From: Salvelinus alpinus
Taxonomy: Eukaryota; Chordata; Actinopteri; Salmoniformes; Salmonidae
Direction: 5' to 3'
DNA: 64,000 bases
Assembly (NCBI RefSeq): GCF_045679555.1
Contig: NC_092096.1
Location: 31,453,624-31,517,623, forward strand
Shown piece after piece: positions 11,961-23,489 of this stretch (position 1 is its first letter; each line of letters starts with the position of its first letter). A program made the translations under genes and the position numbers. Under the pieces are notes generated by a model. That model searched no databases and was not told the DNA's origin. It was given only the letters and a program-made list of their open reading frames with translations.

Positions 11961-12963
11961 ACGTGCAGGTGTTTAAGTGTGTTTATTTGTGTTAGTGACT
12001 GGTTCGATGTGTGGGGAGGCGTGGTTGAGCGGTTGTGGTTCACTCAGGAATGTGTGTGATGAATAAAGATGTGCAGGTGCGGTTGTTTATAATGCCTGTG
12101 CAGTGTTCTGTACATCAGACTGTGTTTTTCCCACGATCTTCCCCCTTCTTTGTGGTGTGTGTGGGTTTAAGGCATGTTGTGTGTGTGACTAAGATGTTGT
12201 GCGTCTCCTTTTTGTCCACACCTAAATGGGCGAAGAAAAACATCAACACATTGGACAATGCCACTACCAGTATCTAATAACAATGTGTAGGAGATTCCAG
12301 TAAGAGGATGAATAAACAATGACTTTGCAGAAAAGAGGGGCCGAATCATCATGACTATGCAGAAAACAGCAAGAGGATTATTTCTACTGGTATTATGCAT
12401 ACAAGTTTAAACTGGAACAAAAATGTGTTATTTTTTATTAAAGTGTTTGGTGGTGTAACATGTGGATTTATAGATTTTCACAAAAGATTTGATATTTCTG
12501 ATTCCCAGTTTGTCTCATCAGTCATGAAGGCAAAAATATACAGGCTACAGTATGAGACAGCATTTAGAACTGGAAGAAGGGCAATTCACCCTTGCAGGGA
12601 TGAGTGCAGAATTAAGAAAAAAGTACTTCTAAAGTATTATTATAGTCTACAAGATTTCAAAGCAATTCAAGAAGTATTGACTAGGCCTACATTGACCATG
12701 CAAGACACATTTATAAAAACACACATTGGCATAATATCCAGATGTAACAGAGGTTGAGGGGTTTAGAGGTTTCTTATGTTGTTAAAGGCAGTTTTTTTTT
12801 GAGATAGACACAGGGTTCCAGCTATGGAGTATGAGATAATGTTTCAAATGTCTTCACTGAAAATACTGTCATAAGTGAAATATTTTTGAAAACTGGGAGG
12901 CTGAAACTGTAATGTGTTGGGAAGAGAAAAGTAGAAAATAAAAGAGGATAAAATATTTTCCAT
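11961..12963. other. Intergenic 3' of the agl pseudogene, nothing assigned
   Basis: AT-rich with GT-rich patches near 12000-12190. An open frame at 12395-12757 has no recognisable domain and ordinary intergenic composition. No element was recognised. Confidence 0.45.
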
Positions 12964-13081
12964 CTACAGATCTTGTAGGACCTCCAGTAAGGTGGTGATA
13001 GACCAGGCCTGGGTTTCACAGCTGAAGGGACAGTACTGGCCATTGTCATTGGTCAGCTCAAGTAGACCCTTCCAAGACAAT
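12964..13081 (-). pseudogene. agl: agl pseudo-exon: terminal exon
   Basis: Reads [11 protein letters not shown], then [20 protein letters not shown] and VLQDL, then TAG at 12964-12966. The acceptor CCAG precedes 13081. This exon is fully open and ends where real AGL ends, and is the best preserved of the locus. Confidence 0.9.
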
Positions 13082-13285
13082 CTGGTAGGTGATAAGAGAA
13101 AATATTGATTATGTGACAATTACAATCAACCATATCAATTGAGTGAAACAATGGAAAAATGTAATGTACTTCTGACTCAAAAATAACATTATTCCATCGT
13201 GTGACCATGTTGGTCACTTACCGTTTAAACAATTGAGAACGTTATAGTATGTGCGGTCACTTACATTCTTTGGCTTGTGTCTTAC

Positions 13286-13495
13286 CTCTCCGAGTGGATG
13301 TTAAGCCTCCTCTTCACTAGGTTCACAGTCTTGTCGTAGATCTCCCATCTTCTTGGAAAACTACAGTTCCTAGCTATTAAGAAATGTTTATGTGGGCTGA
13401 AAATGCGTTAACGGATCCTTAGTGGTACTTGAAGCCCTTAGCGACATTGAAATTCTCGATATCCAGAGCGTTATCATAGACACCACGGTACTTCA
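13286..13495 (-). pseudogene. agl: agl pseudo-exon: penultimate
   Basis: YRGVYDNALDIENFNVAKGF then KYH is followed by TAA (13419-13421) where AGL has glutamine. After lost sequence come FSKKMG and YDKTVNLVKRRLNIHSER, then a good donor (GTAAGAC). It carries a stop, deletions and frame changes. Confidence 0.85.
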
Positions 13496-13837
13496 TGTCA
13501 CTTCATGAGGGGAAAGAAAATAGATAATATGTTAACTGTGGGTTAAGAATGAAAGTCTGAGTGTGGTGCAAGAGATGGGTCTAGTCTAGTGAGTAACACA
13601 GACGTCTTCTGACTATTGCTGGGGAGCGAATCTTTGTTACGCTGTCAATTTTATAACTGTTTGTTCTCTAGCTTTCACCTTTCTATCCTGATCTGATGTG
13701 TCTAAATAAAGCAACAACACAAGAAGAATGATGTACTGTATGTGAATGTGTGGATGAAATATGTCAGTGGTTGTGTCTGAAATTATACCCTATTCCCTAT
13801 GGGTCCTGGTCATAAGTAGTGTTCATTCCCAGGGGAC

Positions 13838-13928
13838 CAATGTCTTCATTCCCAGGGGACTGAGTAGCTTCTGCTCTGCCATCTCTAGTACCTCCCCAGA
13901 CTCTATCCACTGTGAACAGCTCTGGAGC
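13838..13928 (-). pseudogene. agl: agl pseudo-exon (APELFT / LGPLGMKTL region)
   Basis: After the acceptor GTCCAG it reads APELFTVDRVWG, then shifts frame to EVLEMAEQKLLSPLGMKTL. The following DNA is a partial repeat of cccctgggaatgaa in place of the expected exon end, so the 3' edge is corrupt. Confidence 0.85.
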
Positions 13929-14042
13929 CTGGACAAGGTACAGACATCCCAGCTAACAATTCTAGGGAACATCTTTGTAATGTTACCTGTAATCAGGGTG
14001 CGAATGAGACATGAGCTCCCCTCTAGGCAATAAAAGTCCAAC

Positions 14043-14062
14043 TTTGGGGGGGGGGGGGGGGG
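14043..14062 (+). repeat. Poly-G tract
   Basis: A run of about 17 G in the agl pseudogene intron. Homopolymer length may be unreliable in assembly. Similar runs occur near 40053 and 45800. Confidence 0.7.
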
Positions 14063-14159
14063 TCTTTAAATAATGATAATCTGAGTATTGGTGATACACT
14101 GGTAATGTTAAACACTCCTCCAATCGTTGTGAGATCTGATATTCTGCCCAATGCAACTT

Positions 14160-14331
14160 GGGCTCCTGAGTGGCACAGCGGTCTAAGGCACTGCATCACA
14201 GTGCTAGAGGCGTCACTACAGACCCTGGTTCGATTCCAGGCTGTATCACAACCAGCCTTGATTGGGAGTCCCATTGGGCAGCGTACAATTGGCCCAGTCC
14301 GGGTTAGGGTTTGGCCGGGGTAGGCCTAGGT
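14160..14331 (+). repeat. SmaI-type tRNA-derived SINE
   Basis: Head ctcctgagtggcacagcggt followed by B-box ggttcgattcc, and body phrases caattggcccag and ggtttggccgggg. The element is 3'-truncated compared with the copy at 57565-57904. It is intronic in the agl pseudogene. Confidence 0.8.
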
Positions 14332-15229
14332 TAACAATTATGCAAATGGAGTTTACATGTTGGTTTATAAAGATCAAAAATGTTTTTGGACAATTGCTGT
14401 TTGTGTCTCATGTGGTTCCACTGTTTTGCAAAAACTGTCTTGTGATAGTTACATCTAATGTTAAAAAAAATTTTTTTAGCATTTGCATTTAGTGTGAAAA
14501 CAATCAGAAATGACTAGGCTAACTGGCTATACAGTTATTTGAATCCCAGTTTTGCTCATGTGGATTGCAGTTTCCTCGAGCATTCAATGAATTGAGACAA
14601 ACTAACGCAGCCCACTAAACTGAAACTAACGCAAACTAACGCAGCCCACTAAACTGAACTAACACCCTCTAAACTGTTATTTGCAATAGCTTCGCATACA
14701 ACACGCTGTAGGCCTCACATGACAGTGATGTTAGGCCTACAGCGGGTTCTCTACCAGAATCCGCAGCGAAGTCTGTATATTGATTATCACTAAGTACACG
14801 TTATTGGTTTATCATGGTTGTGAACACACTGTAGGCCTAACATGACATTACGCTTGGTGCACCAGGCCAGAACTTACTTCAGGCCAGGTATGGCAGTTGC
14901 ATCACTTGCAACTTAGAGTACCTTTCTCAAAAAGGTATAATTTGACATCTATTAAGAAAGTAGTCTCACCATTCGTTACATAGGCCTGATGTCACAACAA
15001 ATATTACATTTTTTTTGATTGCTTGTTTCTGGAATCAGGGTTCACAGTTAACACTGCCCACTAAACTGAAAGTGTGTTTGCCAAGGCAACACATTTCTCT
15101 TGAAAAAATTTATGTGTGGGGGGGCAACAAAAAAAGTAGAGACCTTCATGTCAAACAGAAGTTACCCATAACATGGTTACCATGTTTTCATTCTATAAAA
15201 TATTACTGTTCCAGACATGTTTCATGGGA
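14332..15229. other. agl pseudogene intron, nothing further assigned
   Basis: AT-rich. Contains a local duplication of a short gcaaactaacgcagcccact phrase near 14590-14650 and repeated gtaggcctaacatgac phrases. No element or ORF is supported. Confidence 0.45.
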
Positions 15230-16775
15230 TGTTGCAAGAACATTCATGTGTTCAGCTTTCTGAGGGTTTGGAGAACGATATGTTTCATTGGAAGAACATT
15301 CCTGTGTCCAAGAACATTTAAAACACAGGACATTCTCTCATGGTCCCCTGGAGCTTTTTGTCTAGTTCTCAGCTTGTTCCTGGGACATCCCTGAAGACTG
15401 ATGTTCACCTGATGGTCCCAAAAAAATGTTCTCCCAGTTAAAACTTGTTTCCTTACACACCATCCCTTGTTACTGTTGCTGACCCCATCAAGTCCCTGGT
15501 AGGTGCACAACTGATCCATTAAAGCGGCAATCCTTAGTTGCTACATCAATTTTTGGATGTATACATTTATGATATGTACCCATTGATTCTTGAAGAATAT
15601 AACTTATAAATGCCTCTTGTATTTAGTTCAACTGTCGTACCCATGAGAACCACAAAAATAAACTTGTTTTATTTCAATGTTTGCAAACAAAGAAAATGTA
15701 AAAAAACACTATCTAGCCTCAAAACATGGTTAAAACTATGATTTTGATATCATGGATGATCAGCCCTTGCTTCCATATCACTGTTAATGAATTTGGGAGA
15801 AGTTACATTCTCCAGCCCCATAACTCCGCTTTTTACTGAATTGGGGATGGGGAAATCACTTTGTTATTGTTTCTACTGCTGATTGCCACTTTAACAACTC
15901 TTTGCATGTTGGCAATGTTCAGGACACCCACAAAACAGTGCTTTCAACATACATACAGTATATGACACACTTTGACATACATGATTATGTTGTGCATGTT
16001 CATACATACAGTCATTATTATTAAACATGTCCTCACCTGGGATTTGAACTAACAACCTCTTGGTTTACGGCATTATCATATTCCTGCTACGCCACCATGT
16101 ATTTGTCAGTGATTGATTTCACATGCATTGCTACACTTTGAAGTAAATCTCAGCTCTGTTAAAAGTACACTCAAGAAAAACATATTGTATTTATCATAGT
16201 GATTCAGGAGCAACATTAAAACACAGTAATATGCCCCACAAACATTAGACAACTACACAGAAAATCCCCAAATTGCTGAAATAAGTAAATCAAATCAATG
16301 ATGAGAGATTAGTTAGATTAACTGATAACTGACACCGGCATAGTGGCGTAGCAAGAATGGAATGTCGTGAACCAAGAGATTGTGAGTCCCAGTTGAGAAC
16401 ATGATGAATAATATTTACTGTATAAATGAACATAGACAATGTAATCATGTGTGTCAAATATATAAGTTGAAAACAATGTAAGTTAAAAGCACTGCGTGTG
16501 GGTGACCTTGTCAACAGACAAAGAGCTGTAAATAGATCAGTGGTTCACCAATGAGGACCTTGATGGGCTGGCAACAGTAATAAGGGGTGGTGTGTAAAGT
16601 TTTTCTTTTTTGGAGAACGTTTCTTTAGGACCATCAGGCAATGTCCTAAAAATGTCTTTAGGGACGTCCCCGGAACAAGCTGGGAACTATACAAAACCTC
16701 CAGGAGACCATGACAGAATGTCCTGTGTTTTAAATGTCATTGGACACGTTCCCATGAAACATGTCTGGTGTGACG
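15230..16775. repeat. Inverted pair of a dispersed repeat (15230-15440 and 16605-16775)
   Basis: The left block (ggacattctctcatggtccc, ctcagcttgttcctgggaca, gatggtcccaaaaaaatg) is the inverse of the right block (gaccatcaggcaatgtccta, cgtccccggaacaagctggg, gagaccatgacagaatgtcc). The blocks are about 1.1 kb apart. They could be one element with long inverted ends or two insertions. Confidence 0.6.
16015..16420. repeat. Palindromic repeat with tRNA-like arms
   Basis: Left arm 16030-16096 (cacctgggatttgaactaac, aacctcttggtttacggcat, gctacgccac) is inverted at 16330-16395 (gtggcgtagcaagaatgg, cgtgaaccaagagattgtga, gtcccagttgag). The arms resemble a tRNA 3' half but do not make a complete tRNA. 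Confidence 0.55.
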
Positions 16776-16784
16776 TTGATGAAA

Positions 16785-17219
16785 TTTGCATCAAAGCTGG
16801 GACCGAGAGACTGAAAAACAGCTTCTATCTCAAGGCCAGACTGTTAAATAGCTATCACTAGCCGACTACCACCCGATTACTCAACCCTGCACCTTAGAGG
16901 TTGCTGCCCTATATACATAGACATGGAATCACTGGTCACTTTAATAATGGAACACTAGTCACTTTAATAATGTTTAAATACTGTTTTACTCATTTCATAT
17001 GTATATACTGTATTCTATCGTATTTTAGTCAATGCCACTCGGACATTGCTCGTCCAAATATTTATATATTTCTCAATTCCATCGTTTTAGATGTGTGTAT
17101 TGTTGTGAATTGTTAAATAATACTGCACTGTTGGAGCAAGGAACACAAGCATTTCACTACACCAGCAAAAACATCAGCTAAATATGTGTATGTGACCAAT
17201 AAAATTTGATTTGATTCTG
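16785..17219 (+). mobile_element. Rex1-like LINE, 3' end fragment
   Basis: Starts with RT-end coding (GTERLKNSFYLKARLLN) followed by the 3' UTR. It ends in gtgaccaataaaatttgatt plus tgatt, the usual salmonid LINE tail. Strongly 5'-truncated. Confidence 0.65.
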
Positions 17220-17226
17220 AGAACAT

Positions 17227-19290
17227 CAAATCAAATGTTATTAGTCACATGCGCCGAATACAACACCTTACAGTGCAATGCTTACTTACAAGCCCCTAAC
17301 CAACAATGCAGTTTAAAAAATACAAATAAGAAATAACAGGAACAAGTAATTAAAGAGCAACAGTAAAATAACAATAGCGAGACTATATACAGGGGGTACC
17401 GGTACAGAGTTAATGTGCGGGGCACCAGTTAGATGGAGTAATTGAGGTAATATGTACATTTAGGTAGAGTTATTAAAGTGACTATGCATAGATAATAACA
17501 GAGAGTAGCAGCGGCGTAACAGAGAGGGGGCAACGCAAATAGTCTGGGTAGCCATTTGATTAGATGTTCAGGAGTCTTATGGCTTGGGGGTAGAAGCTAT
17601 TTAGAAGCCGCTTGGACCTAGACTTGGCGCTCCGATACCGCTTGACGTGCGGAGAACAGTCTATGACTAGGGTGGCTGGAGTCTTTGACAATTTTTAGGG
17701 CCTTCCTCTAACAACGCCTTGTATAAAGGTTCTGGATGGCAGGAAGCCTGGCCCCAGTGATGTACTAGGTCGTACGCACTACCCTCTGTAGTGCCTTAAG
17801 CTCGGAGGCCGATGCAGTTGCCATACCAGACAGTGATGCAACCACTCAGGATGCTCTCCATAGTGCAGCTGTAGAACCTTTTGAGGATCTGAGGAACCCA
17901 TGCCAAATCTTTTCAGTCACCTGAGGGGGAATAGGTTTTGTCGTGTCCTCTTCACGACTGTCTTGGTGTGTTTGGACCATATTAGTTTGTTGGTGATGTG
18001 GATACCACGGAACTTGAAGCTCTCAAACTGCTCCACTACAGTCCCGTCGATGAGAATGGGGGCGTGCTTGGTCCTACTTTTCCTGTAGTCCACAATCATC
18101 TCCTTTGTCTTGATCACGTTGAGGGAGAGGTTGTAGTCCTGGCACCACACGGCCAGGTCTCTGACCTCCTCCATATAGGCTGTCTCGTCGTTGATCAGCC
18201 CTACCACTGTTGTGTCATCCTCAAACTTAATGATGGTGTTGGAGTCGTGCCTGGCCGTGCAGTCATGAGTGAACAGGAATTACAGGAGGGGACTGAGCAC
18301 GCACCCCTGAGGATCCCCTGTGTTGAGGATCAGCATGTCGGATGTGTTGTTACCTACTCTTACCACCTGGGGGCGGCCCGTCAGGAAATCCAGGATCCAG
18401 TTGCAGAGGGAGGTGTTTAGTCTCAGGGTCCTGAGCTTATTGATGAGCTTTGAGGGCACTATGGTGTTGAACGCTGAGCTGTAGTCAATGAATAGTATTC
18501 TCACATAGGTGTTCCTTCTGTCCAGGTGGCAAAGGGCAGTGTTGAGTGCAATAGAGATTGCATCATCTGTGGATCTGTTAGGGTGGTATGCAAATTGGAG
18601 TGGGTCTAGTGTTTCTGGGATAATGGCGTTGATGTGAGCCATGACCAGCCTTTCAAAGCACTTCATGGCTACAGACATGAGTGCTACGGGTCGGTAGTCA
18701 TTTAGGCAAGTTACCTTAGTGTTCTTGGGTACAGGGAGTATGGTGGTCTGTTTAAAACATGTTGGTATTACAGACTCGGAGAGGGAGAGGTTGAAAATGT
18801 CAGTGAAGACACTTGCCAGTTGGTCAGTGTATGCTTGCAGTACACGTCCTGGTAATCCGTCTGGCCCTGCGGCCTTGTGAATGTTGAACTGTTTAAAGGT
18901 CTTACTTACATCGGCTGCGGAGACCGTGATCACACAGTCATCCGGAACAGTTGGGGCTCTCATGCATGTTTCAGTGTTATTTGCCTCGAAGCGAGCATAG
19001 AAGTAGTTAAGCTTGTCTGGTAGGCTCGTGTCACTGGGCAGCTCTCGGCTGTGCTTCCCTTTGTAGTCTGTAATGGTTTGCAAGCCCTGCCACATCCGAC
19101 GAGCTTCAGAGCCGGTGTAGTACAATTCAATCTTTGTCCTTGTACTGACGCTTTGCCTGTTTGATGGTTCGTTGGTAGCAGCAACATTATGTACAGAATA
19201 AGTTAAAAAATAAGTTACAAACAACGCAAAAAAACAAAGAAAATTAAACACATTTGGTTAGGAGCACGTAAAACGTCAGCCATCTTCTCC
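17227..19290 (-). mobile_element. Rex1-like LINE, RT remnant
   Basis: One minus-strand frame runs from 19251 to 18280 (323 codons) through the RT fingers and palm: VPKNTKVTCLNDYRPVAL, ILFIDYSSAFNTIVP and GDPQGCVLSPLL. It stops just after that box. A second piece, 18207-17917, continues with VGLINDETAYMEEV and the thumb. The active-site box between them reads FEDD. The 3' tail at 17227 lies tail-to-tail with the LINE fragment ending at 17219. Located in an agl pseudogene intron. Confidence 0.8.
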
Positions 19291-19299
19291 GGCACCATG

Positions 19300-19841
19300 A
19301 TACATGGCAACCATGTTCTGTGTATGTTTGGTGTGATGTTGATGCAAGGGCGTAACTTTGTGTTGCATATTGGGAGGGTCAGGGTCAATAGGTTCTGGTG
19401 ATTTAAAAAAAAATAGCTGTGAAATTGTTATTTACGGTGAATTTTTAAGAATTGTGATTCTTGTGCATTCACTGTACCCGAGTGGCAATGGGAGTGACTT
19501 TTAGCATGAGCTGAAAACTTCTTCCAATTTCTAAAGCCTGTGCTGACTAATGCAGGGTCTGATTTTGTGCCAAATGGTGACCTCTTATTCAGAAAAATGT
19601 TGGTGCAATGGAAACATAAAACCCCCTTTATAGTGTTAGGGTTATCCAGAGTACTGACTAGCCTTTACAATACTAATGACGTAGCTAAGTATGCCTTAAC
19701 AGAGCCAGAGTGGCCCATTGGGTAGGGGCCTATCTTCTTGTTTCTTTAGCATGAGGCAGTTTGATGTATAAGTATTTTCCCTGGACAGGACACTAGGACG
19801 TTAGCTACAAGGCTGAGGCAGTAAAAAGGAACAGCGCTTAC
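19300..19841. other. agl pseudogene intron, nothing assigned
   Basis: No recognised element and no supported ORF. A short phrase gtttggtgtgatgttgatg near 19328 repeats part of the block at 16768-16785. Confidence 0.4.
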
Positions 19842-20124
19842 CAGCACAATGGCGATAGCAAAGTTAGGCCTTAGCTGCTAGTCACACCAGGGACGGGTGG
19901 CAGTTCTTGTAGATGCCTCTCTTGTGCACCAGGTCTGGATGTTTCTCATTGGGATCCTGAAGGTTGTGAGACACATCCCACTGGGCACAGAAGTCGATTC
20001 AACGTATAATTCCACTTTGGTGGATGACGTTGATTCAAACAGTGTGTGCCCAGTGGGATAGAACATCTCAAAGTTCTGCTGGATCCTCCTGTTCCACTCT
20101 TCATAGGGCAAAGAGATATTATGA
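19842..20124 (-). pseudogene. agl: agl pseudo-exon with MITE insertion
   Basis: After acceptor TTCTTAG it reads SLPYEEWNRRIQQNFEMFY. An 81 bp MITE interrupts, then the exon resumes as VSHNLQDPNEKHPDLVHKRG and IYKN. A frameshift follows, then PWCD, TAG (19878-19880; tyrosine codon in AGL), QLRPNFAIAIVL and a donor GTAAGC. One lysine codon before the insertion site is also missing relative to the family. Confidence 0.9.
19977..20057. mobile_element. 81 bp MITE inside agl coding sequence
   Basis: Ends are cccactgggcacag and tgtgcccagtggg, with further inverted symmetry (gattcaacgt/acgttgattc). The dinucleotide AT flanks both sides (19975-19976 and 20058-20059). Removing it together with one AT restores a colinear agl exon at TTCTAT|GTGTCT. 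Confidence 0.85.
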
Positions 20125-20142
20125 CTAAGAACAAAACAGATA

Positions 20143-20400
20143 CACTACCGTTCAAAAGTTTGGGGTCACTTAGAAATGTCCTTGTTTTTGAAAGAAAAGC
20201 AAATTTTTTGTCCATTAAAATAACATCAAATTGATCAGAAATACAGTGTAGACATTGTTAATGTTGTAAATGACTATTGTAGCTGGAAAATGCTGATTTT
20301 CTAATGGAATATCTACATAAGCATACAATGGACAAAAAATGTGCTTTTCTTTCAAAAACAAGGACATTTCTAAGTGACCCCAAACTGTTGAACGGTAGTG
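20143..20400. mobile_element. Tc1-derived MITE, about 258 bp
   Basis: Long inverted arms: cactaccgttcaaaagtttg at the left and caaactgttgaacggtagtg at the right, with tgtccttgtttttgaaag repeated inverted. TA flanks at 20141 and 20401. It lies 18 bp from the edge of an agl pseudo-exon. Confidence 0.85.
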
Positions 20401-20520
20401 TATGTCTAACTTAACGATAGGAAAACATACACCATTTTCTCTCTCATCAATCTACACACAATAACCAATTAAGAAGCAAAAACAGGTTTAGACATTTTTG
20501 CTCATTTATTTGAAAATATA

Positions 20521-22049
20521 CACTGCTCAAAAAAATAAAGGGAACACTTAAACACAATGTAACTCCAAGTCAATCACACTTCTGTGAAATCAAACTGTCC
20601 ACTTAGGAAGCAACACTGATTGACAATACATTTCACATGCTGTTGTGCAAATGGAATAGACAACAGGTGGAGATTATAGGCAATTAGCAAGGCACCCCCA
20701 ATAAAGGAGTGGTTCTGCAGGTGGTGACCACAGACCACTTCTCAGTTCCTATGCTTCCTGGCTGATGTTTTGGTCACTTTTGAATGCTGGCGGGGCTTTC
20801 ACTCTAGTGGTAGCATGAGACGGAGTCTACAACCCACACAAGTGGCTCAGGTAGTGCAGCTCATCCAGGATGGCACATCAATGCGAGCTGTGGCAAGAAG
20901 GTTTGCTGTGTCTGCCTGCGTAGTGTCCAGAGCATGGAGGCGCTACCAGGAGACAGGCCAGTACATCAGGAGACGTGGAGGAGGCCGTAGGAGGGCAACA
21001 ACCCAGCAGCAGGACCACTACCTCCGCCTTTGTGCAAGGAGGAGCACTGCCAGAGCCCTGCAAAATGACCTCCAGCAGGCCACAAATGTGCATGTGTCTG
21101 CTCAAACGGTCAGAAACAGACTCCATGAGGGTGGGATGAGGGCCCGACGTCCACAGGTGGGGGTTGTGCTTACAGCCCAACACCGTGCAGGACGTTTGGC
21201 ATTTGCCAGAGAACATCAAGATTGGCAAATTCGCCACTGGCGCCCTGTGCTCTTCACAGATGAAAGCAGGTTCACACTGAACACATGTGACAGACGTGAC
21301 AGTCTGGAGACGCCGTGGAGAACGTTCTGCTGCCTGCAACATCCTCCAGCATGACCGGTTTGGCGGTGGGTCAGTCATGGTGTGGGGTGGCATTTCTTTC
21401 GCCAGAGGTAGCCTGACTGCCATTAGGTACCGAGATGAGATCCTCAGACCCCTTGTGAGACCATATGCTGGTGCGGTTGGCCCTGGGTTCCTCCTAATGC
21501 AAGACAATGCTAGACCTCATGTGGCTGGAGTGTGTCAGCAGTTCCTGCAAGAGGAAGGCATTGATGCTATGGACTGGCCCGCCCGTTCCCCAGACCTGAA
21601 TGCAATTGAGCACATCTGGGACATCATGTCTCGCTCCATCCACCAACGCCACGTTGCACCACAGACTGTCCAGGAGTTGGCGGATGCTTTAGTCCAGGTC
21701 TGGGAGGAGATCCCTCCCGCCACCTCATCAGGAGCATGCCCAGGAATTATAGGGAGGTCATACAGGCACGTGGAGGCCACACACACTACTGAGCCTCATT
21801 TTGACTTGTTTTAAGGACATTACATCAAAGTTGGATCAGCCTGTAGTGTGGTTTTCCACTTTACTTTTGAGTGTGACTCCAAATCCAGACCTCCATGGGT
21901 TGATAAATTTGATTTCCATTGATAATGTTTGTGTGATTTTGTTGTCAGCACATTCAACTATGTGAAGAAAAAGTATTTAATAAGAATATTTCATTCATTC
22001 AGATCTAGGATGTGTTATTTTAGTGTTCCCTTTATTTTTTTGAGCAGCG
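20521..22049 (+). mobile_element. Tc1-like transposon, nearly complete
   Basis: Ends cactgctcaaaaaaataaag and ttatttttttgagcagcg are inverted repeats, flanked by TA at 20519-20520 and 22050-22051. It contains one transposase gene broken by a single frameshift. At about 1.53 kb it has the size of an autonomous Tc1 element. Confidence 0.9.
20815..21814 (+). pseudogene. Tc1-like transposase, one frameshift
   Basis: DDE-type transposase that would cut and paste its own element at TA sites. Start chosen at ATG 20815 ([14 protein letters not shown]), where the HTH domain begins; an in-frame ATG upstream at 20770 gives unlikely extra residues. Two paired HTH motifs (about residues 1-110) are followed by the catalytic domain: FTDESRF (first Asp), MQDNARPH (second Asp) and SPDLNAIEHIWD (Glu, DD34E type). 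The frame is lost near 21285-21300 (after TCDRRD) and continues in another frame as [13 protein letters not shown] to the stop at 21814. The defect looks like loss of two bases. Otherwise both halves are open. Confidence 0.88.
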
Positions 22050-22067
22050 TATATAGAAATATATTAT

Positions 22068-23463
22068 AAGTATTCAGACCCTTTACTCAGTACTTTGTTG
22101 AAGCACCTTTGACAGTGATGACAGCCTCAAGTCTTCTTGGATATGACCCTACAAGCGTGGCACATCTTTATTTGGGGAGTTCTTCCCATTCTTCTCTGCA
22201 GATCCTCTCAAGCTCTGTCAGGTTGGATGGGGAGCGTTGCCGCACAGCTTTTTTCAGGTCTCTCCTGAGATGTTCGCTCGGGTTCAAGTCCGGGCTCTGG
22301 CTGGGCCACTCAAGGACATTCAGAGATTTGTCCCAAAGCCACTCCTGCGTTGTCTTGGCTGTGAGGGTCGTTATCCTGTTGGAAGGTGAACCTTTGCCCA
22401 GTCTGAGGTCCTGAGCGCTCTGGAGCAGGTTTTCATCAAGGATCTCTCTGTACTTTGTGTTCATCTTTCTCTCAATCCTGACTGGTCTCCCAGTCCCTGC
22501 CACTGAAAAACATCACCACAGCATGATGCTGCCACAACCATGCTTCCCCGAAAGGATGGTGCCAGGTTTCCTCCGGACGTGACGCTTGGCATTCAGGCCA
22601 AAGAGTTCAATCTTGGTTTCATCAGACCAGATAATCTTGTTTCTCATGGTCTGAGAGTATTTAGGTTCCTTCTGGCAAACTCCAAGTGGGCTGTCACGTG
22701 CCTTTTACTGAGGAGTGGCTTCCGTCTGGCTACCCTACCATAAAGGCCTGATTGGTGGAGTGCTGCAGAGATGGTTGTCCTTCTGGAAGGTTCTCCCATC
22801 TCCACAGAGGAACTATAGAGCTCTGTCAGAGTGACCATTGGGTTCTTGGTCACCTCCCTGACCATGGCCCCTCTCCCCCGACTGCTCAGTTTGGCCGGGT
22901 GGCCAGCTCTCGGAATAGTCTTGGTGGTTCCAAACTTCTTCCATTTAAGAATTATGGAGGCCACTGTGTTCTTGGGGACCTTCAATGCTGCAGACATTGT
23001 TTGTACCCTTCTCCAGATCTGTGCCTCGACACAATCCTGTCTCGGACATCTACGGATTCCTTCGACCTCATGGCTTGATTTTTGCTCTGACATGCACTGT
23101 CAACAGTGGGACATTACATAGACAGGTTCCAAATCATATACAATCAATTGAATGTACCACAGGTGGACTCCAATCAAGTTGTAGAAACATCTCAAAGATG
23201 ATCAATGAAAACAGTAAGCACATGAGCTCAATTTCGACTCATAGCAAAGGGTCTGAATAATTATGTAAATAAGGTATTTCTGATTTTTATTTTTAATAAA
23301 TTTGCCAAAATTTCTAAAACCTGTTTTCACTTTGTCATAATGGGGTATTGTGTGTAGTAGATTACTGAGGAGTATTATGTTTTAATCCATTTTAGAATAA
23401 GGCTGTAATGTAACAAAATGTGGGGAAAAAATCAAGGGGTCTGAATACTTTCTGAAGGCACTG
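22068..23463 (-). mobile_element. Tc1-like transposon, decayed
   Basis: Left end gtattcagaccctttactca and right end ggggtctgaatactttctga then aggcactg, with TA at 23464. Minus-strand transposase pieces at 23093-22644 (HTH part: TMSAALKVPKNTVASIILKW) and 22503-22168 (SPDLNPSEHLRRDLKKAV, the Glu region). Several frameshifts. It abuts the preceding Tc1 element. Confidence 0.8.
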
Positions 23464-23489
23464 TATGTGTTTATTTATTAATTCATTTT

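Noticed and set aside
12395..12757. 120-codon open frame downstream of the agl pseudogene
   Set aside because: AT-rich, no domain, no splice or promoter evidence, and on the opposite strand to both genes.
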